Assembly: GCA_013365325.1 (NCBI GenBank)
Contig: JABVXV010000003.1
Span: 620,001-684,000 of the forward strand
DNA: 64,000 bases
Direction of reading: 5' to 3'
DNA from: Dipetalonema caudispina
Lineage: Eukaryota > Nematoda > Chromadorea > Rhabditida > Onchocercidae
Shown: one piece after another, positions 1 through 12,481 of the stretch
How the letters are laid out: the number at the start of each line of letters is the position of its first letter
Numbering within the stretch: position 1 is the first letter of the stretch
Notes under the pieces: model-generated
The model's input: only the letters and a program-made list of their open reading frames with translations
Databases searched by the model: none
Told to the model about the DNA's origin: nothing
Translations under genes and position numbers: made by a program

Positions 1-3000
1 GAAGATGCTTTGTGTTTCGGTACACTCAAACTTGATTTACCAGTTCGATATTTGCATATACAACTACGTTATGGTGAAATGAATGTTACGGAATCTATAG
101 GCCCTTTGAAAATATCAATTCTAGGGTCTTGTCGTCATCGGTTAGTTTTTCACTGGAACAAGCTTTGTTTTTTGGAATTGTCACTCAAAATACTGTTTTT
201 ATTATCAACAACTTTCGCTATAATTTTACTCAAGATGTTGTGGAGTATTGTAGATTCCAGTTACTTGACTATCATGACGGTTCATATGTGTTACGATTAC
301 GATTATGGTCTTCTTGTCTACAGATGGTTGTAAATATTCATACTCCGGATGGTGTTCCATTGTGTGACTCCCCAAATGTGATCAAGAAAGGTTTGGTGAT
401 CATTAATGTAATCCTGTCGTAAACTTGCATGCATACACAGATGGAATCTTACGTTTGATTTCTGTCTTTTGCGAAATGTTGTTGAATATACGGTATCGGA
501 ACACATTACAGTCCTCTAATAGTTTTGATGTTATTTAGCTGATGGAAGTTTGCTCTATTCGGAATACTGTGATTGTCCGAAAAAGATCGTTTCGCGGTGG
601 ATGCAAGAAGCTGGTTGCACATCACAACATTCACAGCTTGACAGTGATTTGAGTCAGTGGTCTACGATTAATTTTGAAGAAGTATTAACGATAGTGAAAA
701 AGAAATGGGCAAGTCCGCAGAATCGCTACAGCAGTGCATTATGCCATTATCAAATCATTGAAAACAACGTAAACGTTTCTAAGTAATTGATTGTGTTATA
801 GGCTTTCTCGTTATATTATCTGATTTTCGACTGCTGAAGCTGTTTCTGTTATACAGTTTGAACTAAATTTGGACAGATCTTTGATCTTGTGTGACTGGAC
901 AGTTTTTCTTACCAATACTGTTCAGATGATACTGTTCACTTATACTGCTTTATTACTAGCACGCCAATGAAACAGTGGTTTTATGGAAGAAAATATAATA
1001 ACCCGGTTTATTCATATTTTAAAATGAGCTGTTTATCTTTAGTTGTATAGACGATGTTTTGGAGAATATACGGGTTTTCGGATATTTGTTGATGCGACAT
1101 TCACGTCATTGATGAGAAAAATGTATTTGCCAAATACTGAATTTATATTCAATCTCGGCGATTGGCCGCTGGTAAAAGCGGGAAATGACCTCGTTCCGAT
1201 GATTAGCTGGTGTGGTTCCAGAGGTATAATGCTGATGTATTTAGTTAAAATAATTCTGATCACAGAGAATTTGACAAAATGAATAATGGAAAAGATATGC
1301 TCAGCAGGAACATGTCGATCAACATAGGTTCATGATCCTGCTACTCAATCCTTAATCCCATGTTTAATTAAATTTGCAAAAACCATTGCACTTTTTAAAA
1401 AATCAATGCATAACATATGATTTAAGATACCGTGGATATCGTAGTGCCAACGTATGAGTTAATGAAGTCAATAATTGACTCTATGGAGTCAGTAACACTG
1501 GACATACATTCTGTAAGGGGTGAAAAATATTACAGATGGCGACAAAAAAAAGATAAAGCTGTATTCCGAGGTCGAGATTCCAGTGAGGTAGCTATTTCCT
1601 TTCAAATGTAAATTATCTTGCAACTATTTCGAAATTTACGAGATCGATTCTAAAAAAATAATGGAAAATTCAGCCATTCTATCCATACATCTCAACAATG
1701 TGAATATTGTCAGCTCATTTTAGAGTAAATAAAAAGGTCTTCATTACAGTTGCGACTTAAAATAGCGAAATTATCAAGATTACATCCTAACCTTCTGGAT
1801 GCAGGAATCACGCACTATTTCTTCTTCAATGAAACCCAGCATACGCCAATAGTTGAAACGATGTCATTTTCAGATTTCTTCAAGGTGCTTTATTCATATA
1901 ATGTTTATATGACATATATCATTTAGAAATAATTCTTGCAAATAAAGTAAAAAATGAGTGGAATTTCAGTATAAATTTGTACTAAGCATTGATGGAACAG
2001 TTGCGGCATATCGTTTCCCTTTTCTGCTGGCTGGAGATAGTGTTGTTTTCAAGTCATTCTCTGATTATTACGAACATTTTTACGTCGATCTAGAGGAAGG
2101 ACTGCATTATTTCCACTTTACTGATACTAATCTCATTGAACAAATCAAGTGGGCAAAGACACACGATCATAACAAGGTGACTTTATCTATAATCTAATCA
2201 TGCAGTTCTCAAAATATTCTTCACAATTATCAGAAAAAAACTCCACTTCGTCTTACGTTTGAGTTCATCTAAGAACGCGAAATAGATTAATTTACTTATC
2301 TTGTATTACACTTCCATATATACAACAACTAGAGGATAATAATATCTACTACTGCCATTCCTTACTGCATTATACTCAACTTCATATCTCTCCACACAAC
2401 TTACCTGAATTTAGAATCTCTGGTACTAATGGTATGAAATGTATGACTCTTCCCTCACCATTACAAATTCAATTCTGTATATTTCAGACATTAAATGCAA
2501 TGCGTCAATTTGCGCTGCAACATCTTCAACCTCTGAATATTTACTGCTACTATGCCGATTTTGTGCAGGTTCCTTTTCTATAAATAGGAATTTCCACTAC
2601 GTTGCACTATATCACATTTATCGTTATGTTTACAAAATACGACAAAGTTAAATTCTTAAAACTATTTTACTTCTTCTGGAGAATTTGCATCGCCACAAAT
2701 ATAAATGTAGCACTAAATTTGTTTAAACTTAAAAGTAAAAATAACCCATTATAGTTATGTCTTAATTCCCAACTTTATATCATGAAAGGACTTGAAATTT
2801 TTATTTTCTAGTCCTTATAGTTGCATTTGCTTATCAACCAAAGTCTACCAGTCAATGTTCATATGATGATAAATTCTAAGCAATCTACAAAAACTACTAA
2901 ATAGAATGTAATGTATAAACTACAGCAAAGTAGAAAGTTCCTAAAAACTTGAGAAGAGTTTTCGGAAGGTTCTAAAAAGTGCTCTCCATGTTCCTAGGGT

Positions 3001-3452
3001 TGAAAATTTGGGTGAGAAAACTCCTGCCACGCATAATAGTAGGGAAAAGAACGATATTGAAGAAAACATATGCGAGAAAAACAGCTGAAGAACTGCAGAC
3101 AACGAAATTCACCAGTTTTCTTTTCATTAAACTGTTTTTAAAAATCATCTCAACATTTGAAAAATGCATTATATTTCAAATTTACAACAAATCTATTACT
3201 CCAAACAAAAATAATTTCCAAAACAGTTTTCTCTCACAATGTTCCGAGCAAATACTTCTCTTTAATGATTTCATTAAGCACATATTGTTTCAGAAGTACA
3301 CTGGTAAGCTAGAGAAAATCCCGGTACAACCTGAAGATGAAATGGAACTTATTCCGAAAATACCCCCAGGAAAACGATTTGTTGACCAGTCATGCGATTG
3401 TTCAGATCAAATCAGCTATGAAAGAGGCGAGAATAATAAACAAGAATTATAA
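1..3452 (+). CDS. POGLUT2/3 (KDELC)-like protein O-glucosyltransferase, 5' end outside window
   Basis: Family role (known): ER-lumen glycosyltransferase of family GT90 that adds glucose to serines of EGF repeats. Exons read here: from 1 (end unclear, contains LPVRYLHIQ), about 233-390, 539-782, 1051-1223, 1427-1587, 1750-1884, 1970-2176, 2488-2568 and 3294-3452. The first two exons match the filamin-like N-terminal domain (LDYHDGSYVLRLRLW). The rest matches the CAP10 catalytic domain: EYCDCP, GFRIFVDA, NLGDWPL, VVPTYEL, AVFRGRDS, KFVLSIDGTVAAYRFPFLLA, YYEHFYVDLE and IKWAKTHD. The protein ends in KQEL, a variant of the KDEL retrieval signal. An AATAAA lies at 3799-3804, inside an intron of the opposing TMED gene. 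The first exons and signal peptide lie upstream of the window. Its central exons are copied at 9931-10985. The family assignment is secure; whether it is POGLUT2 or POGLUT3 is not. Confidence 0.9.
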
Positions 3453-3482
3453 GAACGCAAAATAATTATTATAAAAAGTACA

Positions 3483-5296
3483 TCAGAATACAGTTCGTTT
3501 CTCGGTGAAAAATGAACGAAGTAGAAGTACCTGCAAATGAACACACTTTTAACTCATATCACCCTATAAGTGTCAAATTAATTCTAAATTACAGCTTTAG
3601 CCCATATTCTGCTACTTTACCTAAACAAGTACTGCACCGAAGGTATGCACGATTTTCAGTTTTTCCAACTTCAAAATTGTTTTCCTTAAACACCTTTCAT
3701 AATTGGATATACTGTTATTTCAGATTTGAAAGATTTTATACCATTAGTTATTATTAAGAACTATGCAGTGATATTTTCAATGAATATTAACATTTTGAAA
3801 TAAAAGTTTTATCATTTAGTGAAAATGGCTCATAAATTAAAAGATGCAAGATTCATCTCTATATGGAAATCTTGACCGAAAAAAAACCTATTTGGTTGAT
3901 GCATTTACCTGTGCAATTCCTAAAGTAATGATAATAGCAGTTTGTCCCAAAGACCATAGTAAAACGCGTTCGTTGAGGTCCTCTGCCCGCTTACGTCCAG
4001 TAGCTTCTCTCAATCGGTGATGTGTTTGATAATCATCAATTAGCCTAAGCCGATCACCAATAGCCGATGCAGATGTTTCAAGTTGTGTCATGGCTGCTAT
4101 TCGTGAAGTTACCTTATCGACACCTGAACAGTTTTTAGAAAGTGTATACCAGTTTTCTTAAAATTATAGAGTGCAATAACAGGATCTGTTCTACAATATA
4201 AAGGTTCCTGATATATCAAAAATCGAATATCACAGTTTCGTTTTTCTGAACATTTCACATCAAAATGGTATGAAAACAAAGATCTGTAAAAAGAATGCTG
4301 CTCAAACTTCTACGTTACGTGAATGAGAATTGTACTTGCTAAGAGCTGACCCTCGTCTCCTTTTTGCCAATCCATGTAGACTACCTTATGTGAAAAAGTT
4401 GAAAATTCATTTGAGAAGCATGCCTAAAAAAAGTATAGACTGGAAGAGAATTAATGAAAATCCTTCAAATCTTTTCATTCGCTTGAAGTAGAAATCTAAA
4501 TTATTTCCAGTATAACGTAACTTCGAAAGCAGCACCTTTCCCATGAGAGGAATTTGATTTTATAGTTCTAAACAGTTCAAAGAGTGAAACAAAACCTTAT
4601 ATGTTCCTTCTGTTTCTGTTTTCCATGAAAAACTATCATACTGCTTTTTAACACCTTTATACAAGATTTTACCTCCCTTATCTTGAAGCGTCATATCTAC
4701 ATCATACTGGCCGCCTGTTACTACCTGAAATATAGTAAAGTGGAAAAATAAGTCACATAGAGACAAAATAATGGTTGGTTGTGAGGTACAAATGATCACT
4801 CTCATGAATAGGTGGTCCTGGAAGTTAGGTAGAAAACGTTAAAGAAGTCGCACAGTAGTTTCGAAACGCATTAGAATTTCAGGAAACAAAAATACGAAAA
4901 GTGAAGGCTCAAGTAGCAGATCAATACTGTTTGGAAACGCAGTATCATACAGTCAGAGCAGGTAATCATAAGAGAAATCAAACGGTATTGTGAGGAATAA
5001 GGAATGAAACGATGAATATGTACGTACATATGATATAGTATGGTGATGTGTTCTAATCATAGAAAGGATTTTGCCAGTATTAAGAAAAGGAACATGATCT
5101 TTTCTAAATGATAGTAGGATTAAGCCGAGCTAATCTTATACATATGGTATAGTACCTGATATTCAATGACGCAGTCAATGCCAGCTTTGATGTCCTCAAA
5201 AAAGCACTGATTTGCACTATCGGATAATTCAAAGGTCAGTTCGATGGCTCTAACAAAAGCTACAAAACACAGGGCTATAATTTTTGATAGTATCAT
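3483..5296 (-). CDS. TMED3/TMED7-type p24 (emp24/GOLD) cargo receptor
   Basis: Family role (known): type I membrane protein that cycles between ER and Golgi and helps load COPII and COPI vesicles. Five exons: 5296-5156, 4724-4596, 4423-4336, 4123-3909 and 3530-3483; together 621 bp, 206 residues. I chose the ATG at 5296 because it opens a signal peptide ([17 protein letters not shown]). A GOLD domain follows ([41 protein letters not shown]) with the two conserved cysteines. Then comes the coiled-coil segment ([20 protein letters not shown]), one membrane span ([20 protein letters not shown]) and a short tail [11 protein letters not shown]. The FF pair and nearby KR are the usual p24 coat-binding features. 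The last exon is only 48 bp and ends 30 bp from the stop of the convergent POGLUT gene, so the 3' UTRs must overlap. Length fits the family exactly. Confidence 0.93.
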
Positions 5297-7262
5297 TCCA
5301 GTTAACTCCAAGTTGCATTCATTAAAGCTTCTGAAATCTGAAAAGATGACAAGCGTATGAGTTATATGGGCAAGTGTGTATTTATAATAATAATAATAAT
5401 ACAAAATGCATTTGATGCCGTGCTTCACTGATGCGAAATATGGATTAATTATTTAACAATCACATAGACAGTATTAATTGTCCTCATCCCCTTGAATCAC
5501 GAGAACAACTGGATATTGGAACATCCGTCGAACTATTCCCCGCACTCCCCCGAATAATGCCATGTATGGAAGAGACACTAGATCAGTCTCGCTATGCAAA
5601 TTACAATCTCAATATGGGTTTTCTGTTTTTGGCTGAGTGAGGAAACAAAAGATCCGGGGACCGGAATATCAGTTCTCTAACCCTCAATATGAACGGCTTG
5701 GAAAAAATCTCAAGTCTAATTTTTAAGCAGAAGTTTTGTCTTTACTGTTAAATCACAACCATCTCAGAAAATGATGGTAGTTAAATAAGCAGTTTTCGAA
5801 CAGAGTGAAGGAGAAGGACCAAAATGATGAAGCCACAAGTCATTTGGAAGCATTTAAAAAAGCATGGTGACAATAAATGAAAACGTGGTACGATAATGGG
5901 ACATCCGATCAAATGTTTCAAGTAGGATTTTCGAAAGAAACACTAGGATTGCTCAGGTAATCGAGACAGTTCCAGATTGTCACTAAGAAGAGAGGATATG
6001 ATTTTTGAAAATATCCGTTACCAAGCTGACCATAAATCCTGACGATAGATGCGAAGTCCAACAGTGGGAAAGTTTTGCATTTTGTGTGAATCAGAAAGCA
6101 ACGAGCGACCTAACAGAAGAAGGACAACCCATCATTAATATTGATGTCCACATTTACAAACTTCGGAATTCCGGAAATACTGAGATCACTTTAACCTTAA
6201 GTGAGAAATGAAGTGAAATTTGTCTCAGTAGAAGCACTTTTTTAATATGGTATAAAATCCATTCGTATTAACTTCAGAAACCATTCCAATTTGCTAACCA
6301 CACGAAAAACCGCCAGTAATTAATTTTTATTCAACATACAAAAATTCAGGACAACCAATAAAACTAAACAGCTGAATCTTTAGAAAATGAAACACAGTTG
6401 AAACTCTTCCGGAAAAACAAACGAGTCCCACTTTTAAGATTCATTTAGGTACGGAATTGAACCTTTTGGTTAGAGGCATTTCAAAATCCCCTTCCCATAC
6501 TTTACAAACGAAACTTGGAGCTTCATCTCGCAGCAATCTAAATGAATAGAAGGTAGAAATCCACAGTTTCTTTCACTATCCAGAAAAAAACGAGCAGTAA
6601 TGAAATAATGTTTATTGTAAAGAGAATATTTTTTGATGTGAAAATAAACAGTGACATGTCATACGTGGCTTTTAGCTCCTCTTTCTGTTTCAGCTGGAGC
6701 TGTTCCACTGCTGAGATCGAGAAGAGAAAAGTATGAAAGATGGGATTTTATTTTAAATCAAGCAAAATTTCAAGGAGAACGCATATGTTCAATTGAACTG
6801 CTGACAGCAGTAATATATATCATGCGTTCAAATTCATTGTTAATTCTCAGGAAATTCTACTTCTTGAATTTTGCGAGCCATGACCTCCACTGATAAAAAA
6901 AACTTTCTCTGTCCAATAAATCGGGAACCATGCCAGTAGTAATGTAAGAGACAAATGATAACAGAATCAGATTTCTATCAAATTAAGGATTTAAGTTAAA
7001 AAAATCAAAGAATCTAGATCAGAAATAAAGCTTATAGATTGTTATACTTGATCTAACAGAAGTACAATATGTGATCATTCAATAAGCAATGACTTGTTAA
7101 AGGAATTCGTGAGGACCCGAAGTTACTGAGAAGAAGGAACAGACAACTGCGACGTGATAATGGACAAAAATTATCAGAATGAAATGACGAAATTTCCATA
7201 AATCTCATGTCGCAAATGCATGAGATTTTTGTTTGTGATTTGCACCGTCGAAAATTCAGTTC
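5297..7262. other. Intergenic, no supported gene
   Basis: This 2 kb stretch lies between the start of the TMED gene and the end of the LAPTM4-like gene. It has a short TAA microsatellite near 5387-5400. Open frames at 6005-6211 and 6651-6893 show no splice context or family resemblance. The TMED promoter should lie just above 5296. Confidence 0.6.
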
Positions 7263-7884
7263 TTACGTTGTAAGAGGTTGTTTGTCTAGACTAATCACGG
7301 TATCGGCGTACGGTGGGGGCTGTGACATGGCAAAGGGAATATCGTCATAATGGAATGCCACCTGAGTCGTCGAAAGTTGCTCCTCAATACGTCGCACAAC
7401 CTAAAACATACTTCTTTTCGATCACCTTCAGGGAATTTATACCTTTTATCCAATCAATATATGCGATTGTAGAAGTTCTAACTCACTCACATTATCAAAA
7501 GTGACTGACGCGAACAAGGCAAGCATTATTTTAAGTTACCATAAAGTAATTTAATGATTTTCAGTTCCAACCCATTATTAAGTGAAAGAAGAAATTTTTT
7601 TCTTTCAAGTCGGAATTGAAAAATACATTTATATAAGAACAAATTGAATTCAATTAGAGGTGGAGATAACAAAACATGATGACGTCCCTCGAAGCCGCTT
7701 TCCGGTAAATACACTATCCATTATTAAAGCAATCAAAACAAAGTTAGCCTTCTTTTAAAAATAACCTTTTTGTCTCCCAAAAAACCATAGCATCGCCATA
7801 CAGTTGCAACACACCATAATTGAAACAGTGTCCCAATTAAATGGGAAAAGAACTGACTGGAAAAAAAAGGAGTATATTTATATT

Positions 7885-7921
<37 letters not shown>

Positions 7922-9071
7922 AGAGAGAGAGATTAATCAAATAAAGAACTAACTTGTTGTCGTACATTAAATGTGCCAACGACGAAGGATGCATGAAACC
8001 GAATAAATCATTACCGATCTAAAAATGTTTGGAACTGTTTAGGGTAGTGTTAGAAAAGCCTAATGGTAACTTCTTATAGGAGATTAAACATATAAAGACC
8101 AATTAAATTAAATTTCAGAATAAATAAGACTATTAAATACTTACTTGGGCAAAGCCAAGGAGCACTGCGATCAATGCGAATACAATAAATGGAAGCAAAA
8201 ATGAGCGACGTTCTGTCCGAATTCCGTGAACCAATAAAAGAACAAGAAGCAACTGTAACGTGACCGCAAACAAGAGTGAAGCTGAAATGCAACTTGATCT
8301 GATACAAAAGATGGATTTTTCCGCATATCTACTTGGTGGAATGAAAACATTATATTTTCTCTATCGAGAAAATCTTGTAAGAGTTAGCGCTGAAGATGAT
8401 AAGTGAGTCTTTTCCAAAGTATCACATCCGGATACAATCACATTGTATCCAGAAGTTCAGAATTTAGCTACCAAAAGTGAAAGCAGTGTAAATCAGAGGA
8501 AACTTTTTTGCGCAGTTCTCAAAATAATGCTGGCTAAGTTGAAAAAGGTGCTTACAAATATATCGTTCACCCAACTGATTGATCCAGTGGTCCGGAGTTA
8601 GTCGTCCGTTAACGGCCTAAACAAATGATGATTTACGAACCATAGAAAGCATGCACGTTACTCATTTACATTCCAGGAATTTTCAGGTTGAAGCCCGTCT
8701 CAATGATTTGATACCATACTTAAACCACTAACACACTATGTCGTAAATACAGAGCAATGGTGCCGAATGTTTTATGATTACTTTTCGGCGATCTTTGGCC
8801 ATTGATGGAAATTACAATATTTGTTTGTATGAAATGTGCTTCTGTCATATAGAATACAACTAACCTGTACATAATAAAACGTAAAGAAAAGTGCAAAGAC
8901 AAATGTGATTAGCATTTGTGCGTACGCAATGAAGAGCGATGCTCGGACGACATGAAATGTACGACAGCAACACTTGTACTTATCCGCATCTGCATTCCAG
9001 AAATTATCCAGGTTAACATCACCCATATGTCGATCATTAACACGCGCACTTGCTCGGGTCATTTTCGTCAT
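7263..9071 (-). CDS. LAPTM4-like four-pass membrane protein with C-terminal PPPY motif
   Basis: Six exons: 9071-8865, 8616-8556, 8281-8145, 8018-7954, 7856-7766 and 7400-7263; 699 bp, 232 residues, with every phase matching. The N-terminal tail carries a cysteine cluster (KYKCCCRTFHVVRAS) just before the first membrane span. Four hydrophobic segments follow: FIAYAQMLITFVFALFFTFY, LLFAVTLQLLLVLLLV, LLPFIVFALIAVLLGFA and LIGTLFQLWCVATVW. The cytosolic tail holds PPPY at about residues 215-218. Cysteine cluster, four spans and a PY tail are the layout of LAPTM4 proteins, which in other animals reach late endosomes and lysosomes by binding NEDD4-type ubiquitin ligases; a function here is inferred. 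An in-frame ATG at 9098 is a possible alternative start, but a likely 5' UTR acceptor lies between it and 9071. It could instead belong to a nematode-specific tetraspan family. Confidence 0.75.
7889..7932. repeat. (TA)n followed by (GA)n microsatellite
   Basis: About 15 TA units (7889-7918) run into six GA units (7921-7932), inside the intron of the LAPTM4-like gene between its exons at 8018-7954 and 7856-7766. Confidence 0.95.
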
Positions 9072-9930
9072 CTCGCAGCTGCAAGGAATGCAACGCATAA
9101 CATGAATTACATACGACGAAGGCTTCCACAAACATACCGTTTTGAGTGCAGAAGTTGATAAAAGACAAAAAGTGCCCTGAAGACTTAACATAACACATTA
9201 CAGCCTAATATCAATAGCCAGAAGGCCATGAAACTTCCTCTTCTACATAATCAGATAAGCAATACGATAAATATATTCAATGAAAGAGCAGCCAAGATTA
9301 GAGAGGAAGTAATATCCAATAATGTGTAAAATGATATTAAATACAATAGTATAAAATAATTTTGGCAGATAGTAGAAAAGATGTAAAGATTTCCTCGTAC
9401 AGCAATGTTGTGATGGGGAAGATAGGTATATCCGTAATGAATCATCGACTTTTATGTATTTCATGTGCTCATAAAGGAGACTCAATTCAACTCTTTGCAA
9501 AGTAGCAATGCCTAATTGATAGGAAATATCCATCAACTGATAAGCTTAGCTTAGGTAGTCAATTTCTGATGCAAGCAGCTGTAACCATGGTAGCAGCAAT
9601 CGAATTAGTCGTATTTATGTGTACGAAGCAAGGAAATGTTTGAGAGAAAGGAAGTTAAGTAACCTTCATCACATCATATGTATACATTGTTACTAATGGA
9701 GAAACAGAGATTGATACTGAAATAGTCTACGGATGAAATAAAGCAGAATGATATCGGTGTTTTGGGAGGAGAGAAAGGAAAGGTGAGAGAATAATTTAAT
9801 CGTTGTATATTCAGCAGAAATGTAGGGATGAGGCACGTGCATACACATACACACACACACATATATATAATATAACGATCAGTTTTCGGAAAAAAAACAA
9901 ATTCGAAAGCACTTGAGGGAATGAATAACA
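9072..9930. other. Intergenic upstream of the LAPTM4-like gene
   Basis: No gene is supported. A likely 5' UTR exon or promoter of the LAPTM4-like gene should lie at its left end. A (CA)n tract followed by TA repeats is found near 9845-9872, about 60 bp before the copied POGLUT segment begins. Confidence 0.6.
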
Positions 9931-10985
9931 CTTCTAAATGCAGGAATCACGCACTATTTCTTCTTCAATGAAACCCAGCATACGCCAATAGTTGAAACGA
10001 TGTCATTTTCAGATTTCTTCAAGGTGCTTTATTCATATAATGTTTATATGACATATATCATTTAGAAATAATTCTTGCAAATAAAGTAAAAAATGAGTGG
10101 AATTTCAGTATAAATTTGTACTAAGCATTGATGGAACAGTTGCGGCATATCGTTTCCCTTTTCTGCTGGCTGGAGATAGTGTTGTTTTCAAGTCATTCTC
10201 TGATTATTACGAACATTTTTACGTCGATCTAGAGGAAGGACTGCATTATTTCCACTTTACTGATACTAATCTCATTGAACAAATCAAGTGGGCAAAGACA
10301 CACGATCATAACAAGGTGACTTTATCTATAATCTAATCATGCAGTTCTCAAAATATTCTTCACAATTATCAGAAAAAAACTCCACTTCGTCTTACGTTTG
10401 AGTTCATCTAAGAACGCGAAATAGATTAATTTACTTATCTTGTATTACACTTCCATATATACAACAACTAGAGGATAATAATATCTACTACTGCCATTCC
10501 TTACTGCATTATACTCAACTTCATATCTCTCCACACAACTTACCTGAATTTAGAATCTCTGGTACTAATGGTATGAAATGTATGACTCTTCCCTCACCAT
10601 TACAAATTCAATTCTGTATATTTCAGACATTAAATGCAATGCGTCAATTTGCGCTGCAACATCTTCAACCTCTGAATATTTACTGCTACTATGCCGATTT
10701 TGTGCAGGTTCCTTTTCTATAAATAGGAATTTCCACTACGTTGCACTATATCACATTTATCGTTATGTTTACAAAATACGACAAAGTTAAATTCTTAAAA
10801 CTATTTTACTTCTTCTGGAGAATTTGCATCGCCACAAATATAAATGTAGCACTAAATTTGTTTGAACTTAAAAGTAAAAATAACTCATTATAGTTATGTT
10901 TGAATTTTCAGAAGATCTTGACTCTTTTGTTACCAATCAAACTTTATTGGTCAATGTTCATACGACGAAAAATCCTAAGTAACGC
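9931..10985 (+). pseudogene. Partial copy of POGLUT exons (direct repeat of 1792-2760)
   Basis: The sequence repeats 1792-2760 at a constant offset of 8139. It holds the three exons matching 1799-1884, 1970-2176 and 2488-2568, here at 9938-10023, 10109-10315 and 10627-10707, together with their introns. Across the exons I saw no difference, so the frames remain open. Two substitutions sit at the left edge (1797-1798). Others appear toward the right end: A to G at 2725/10864, C to T at 2746/10885, then several after 2761. Beyond that, with about 40 bp fewer bases in the copy, 2831-2883 still aligns to 10930-10982 with 41 of 53 bases equal. No upstream catalytic exons, start, or final KQEL exon accompany it, so it cannot make a whole enzyme. 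An assembly artefact has not been excluded. Confidence 0.88.
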
Positions 10986-12481
10986 ATATAACTGAAAGCT
11001 TGAATCCTCTCGTCTTTCAGGCTTCCAACTATCCTTCTTCTGATCAACGAATCAAATTCCGCCACATGCCCTTTTTTCACTTAAAGACAAAACAAGTTGG
11101 AACTACAACCCAAACATGAAGAATATAAAACATAATCGATGAAGGACTTGCTCACAGATGCGACACTGTCGCAATCTTGCTGGTAAAACTGATAGTATTC
11201 TGTAATAAGGGGAGGCGATACAGCAATGAATCATGCTGCTATTAAGAACACACACGCACAGACTTATATCGATGACTCATTGCTGTCATCATCGTAAACA
11301 ACGATGAAATCAATTGTGCTATGGATATGATGATGGTAAGTCACCCATAGCAGGGACAATTTCCTCTTAGGCTCTTAATTAAGAGCTGGATAGTCAAACA
11401 ATCATGTTGGAGATTTCTGTGAGAGCACAAGGAAATAATGAATTGAACTGTGATCCGAGAATGTGAAGCTCATCTTGGCATCTACATAGTGTGATTGTCT
11501 TCTGAGCTTCTTGATATTAGCTCGAGGATCTAGACGTAATTTTTGACGAGACCGACCTCTTTACTTTTTTTCTCACCTCATTCTCTTCTTCGAGATTCAT
11601 CTTGTCTTAGTGACAAAGTGGGAACAGGGAGCGATCACATCGACCGCTAACACTGAAACACCCGCGGCATCCTTAATCCTACCAGTCCCGAGAATGGCTT
11701 GTTTTTGTTACGTGTTGTGCAAGCTTTTTCCTTCATCGTATGGCTAACTGTGTTAATATTATTGGCTTATTTCTCTCTCATCTGATATTGACATTGGGAT
11801 TTTGAAACTTACCTTGTTTTATCATATCGATCGCTTTTTGGATCAGAAATTTATGTATCAAACAAAGGTTTTTTTTTTAAAAAAAGCTGGTGTGTGATAT
11901 GAACCAGGAATAAAAAAGAGCCACTTTCATGCTTTTATTCTTAGGAAAGATACTTCAACTGTTGAGAAGATTGCATACCTTGTTCTAATTGAATCAATGT
12001 AAATTCTAAGTTCGTTTATGAATGAGACGATGTCACTCATCATTCAAAGCCATTTCTTGAGAACTAGATAAGAACTGATGTACTTTTTTTCCTCAAATAA
12101 AAGCGGTAGCAGTGATAATCACGTAGTGCTTGATGCTCACCGATCATTTACCATGGGAGATGTCACTAGGCCTGTCTGAGTCATTCAATGAAGCGCATAC
12201 CCACGCAAGAAGTCCACTTTTGCACTGTTTGCCCGAAAGGGATGCTAACCGTCGAACCAATTATTTCGATCGGTGAACAGAAGGATCAGTGGAACAGCAA
12301 AAAAAAAGAAGAAAAAAAGTAAATAATAAAGGATGCGTTTCATCTTTCAATGTATCGATGCCTCTCGCTGGCGTAAAAATAAAACACGCCTCTCGTTGAC
12401 GTTGTTTTTTGAAGGATCAAAATTTAATTCCATTAACTATTAACAGTAAACAACAACAACAAAAAAAATTGTTTAAAAACA
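10986..12481. other. Intergenic, no supported gene
   Basis: Nothing codes convincingly here on either strand. The right end should hold the 3' UTR of the zinc-finger gene. A short near-repeat of GCCTCTCG followed by TTG or CTG lies near 12360 and 12391. Confidence 0.55.

Noticed and set aside
10578..10790. 70-residue open frame identical to one at 2439-2651
   Set aside because: It is in the wrong frame; it only reflects the repeated DNA. The true exon inside is 27 codons.
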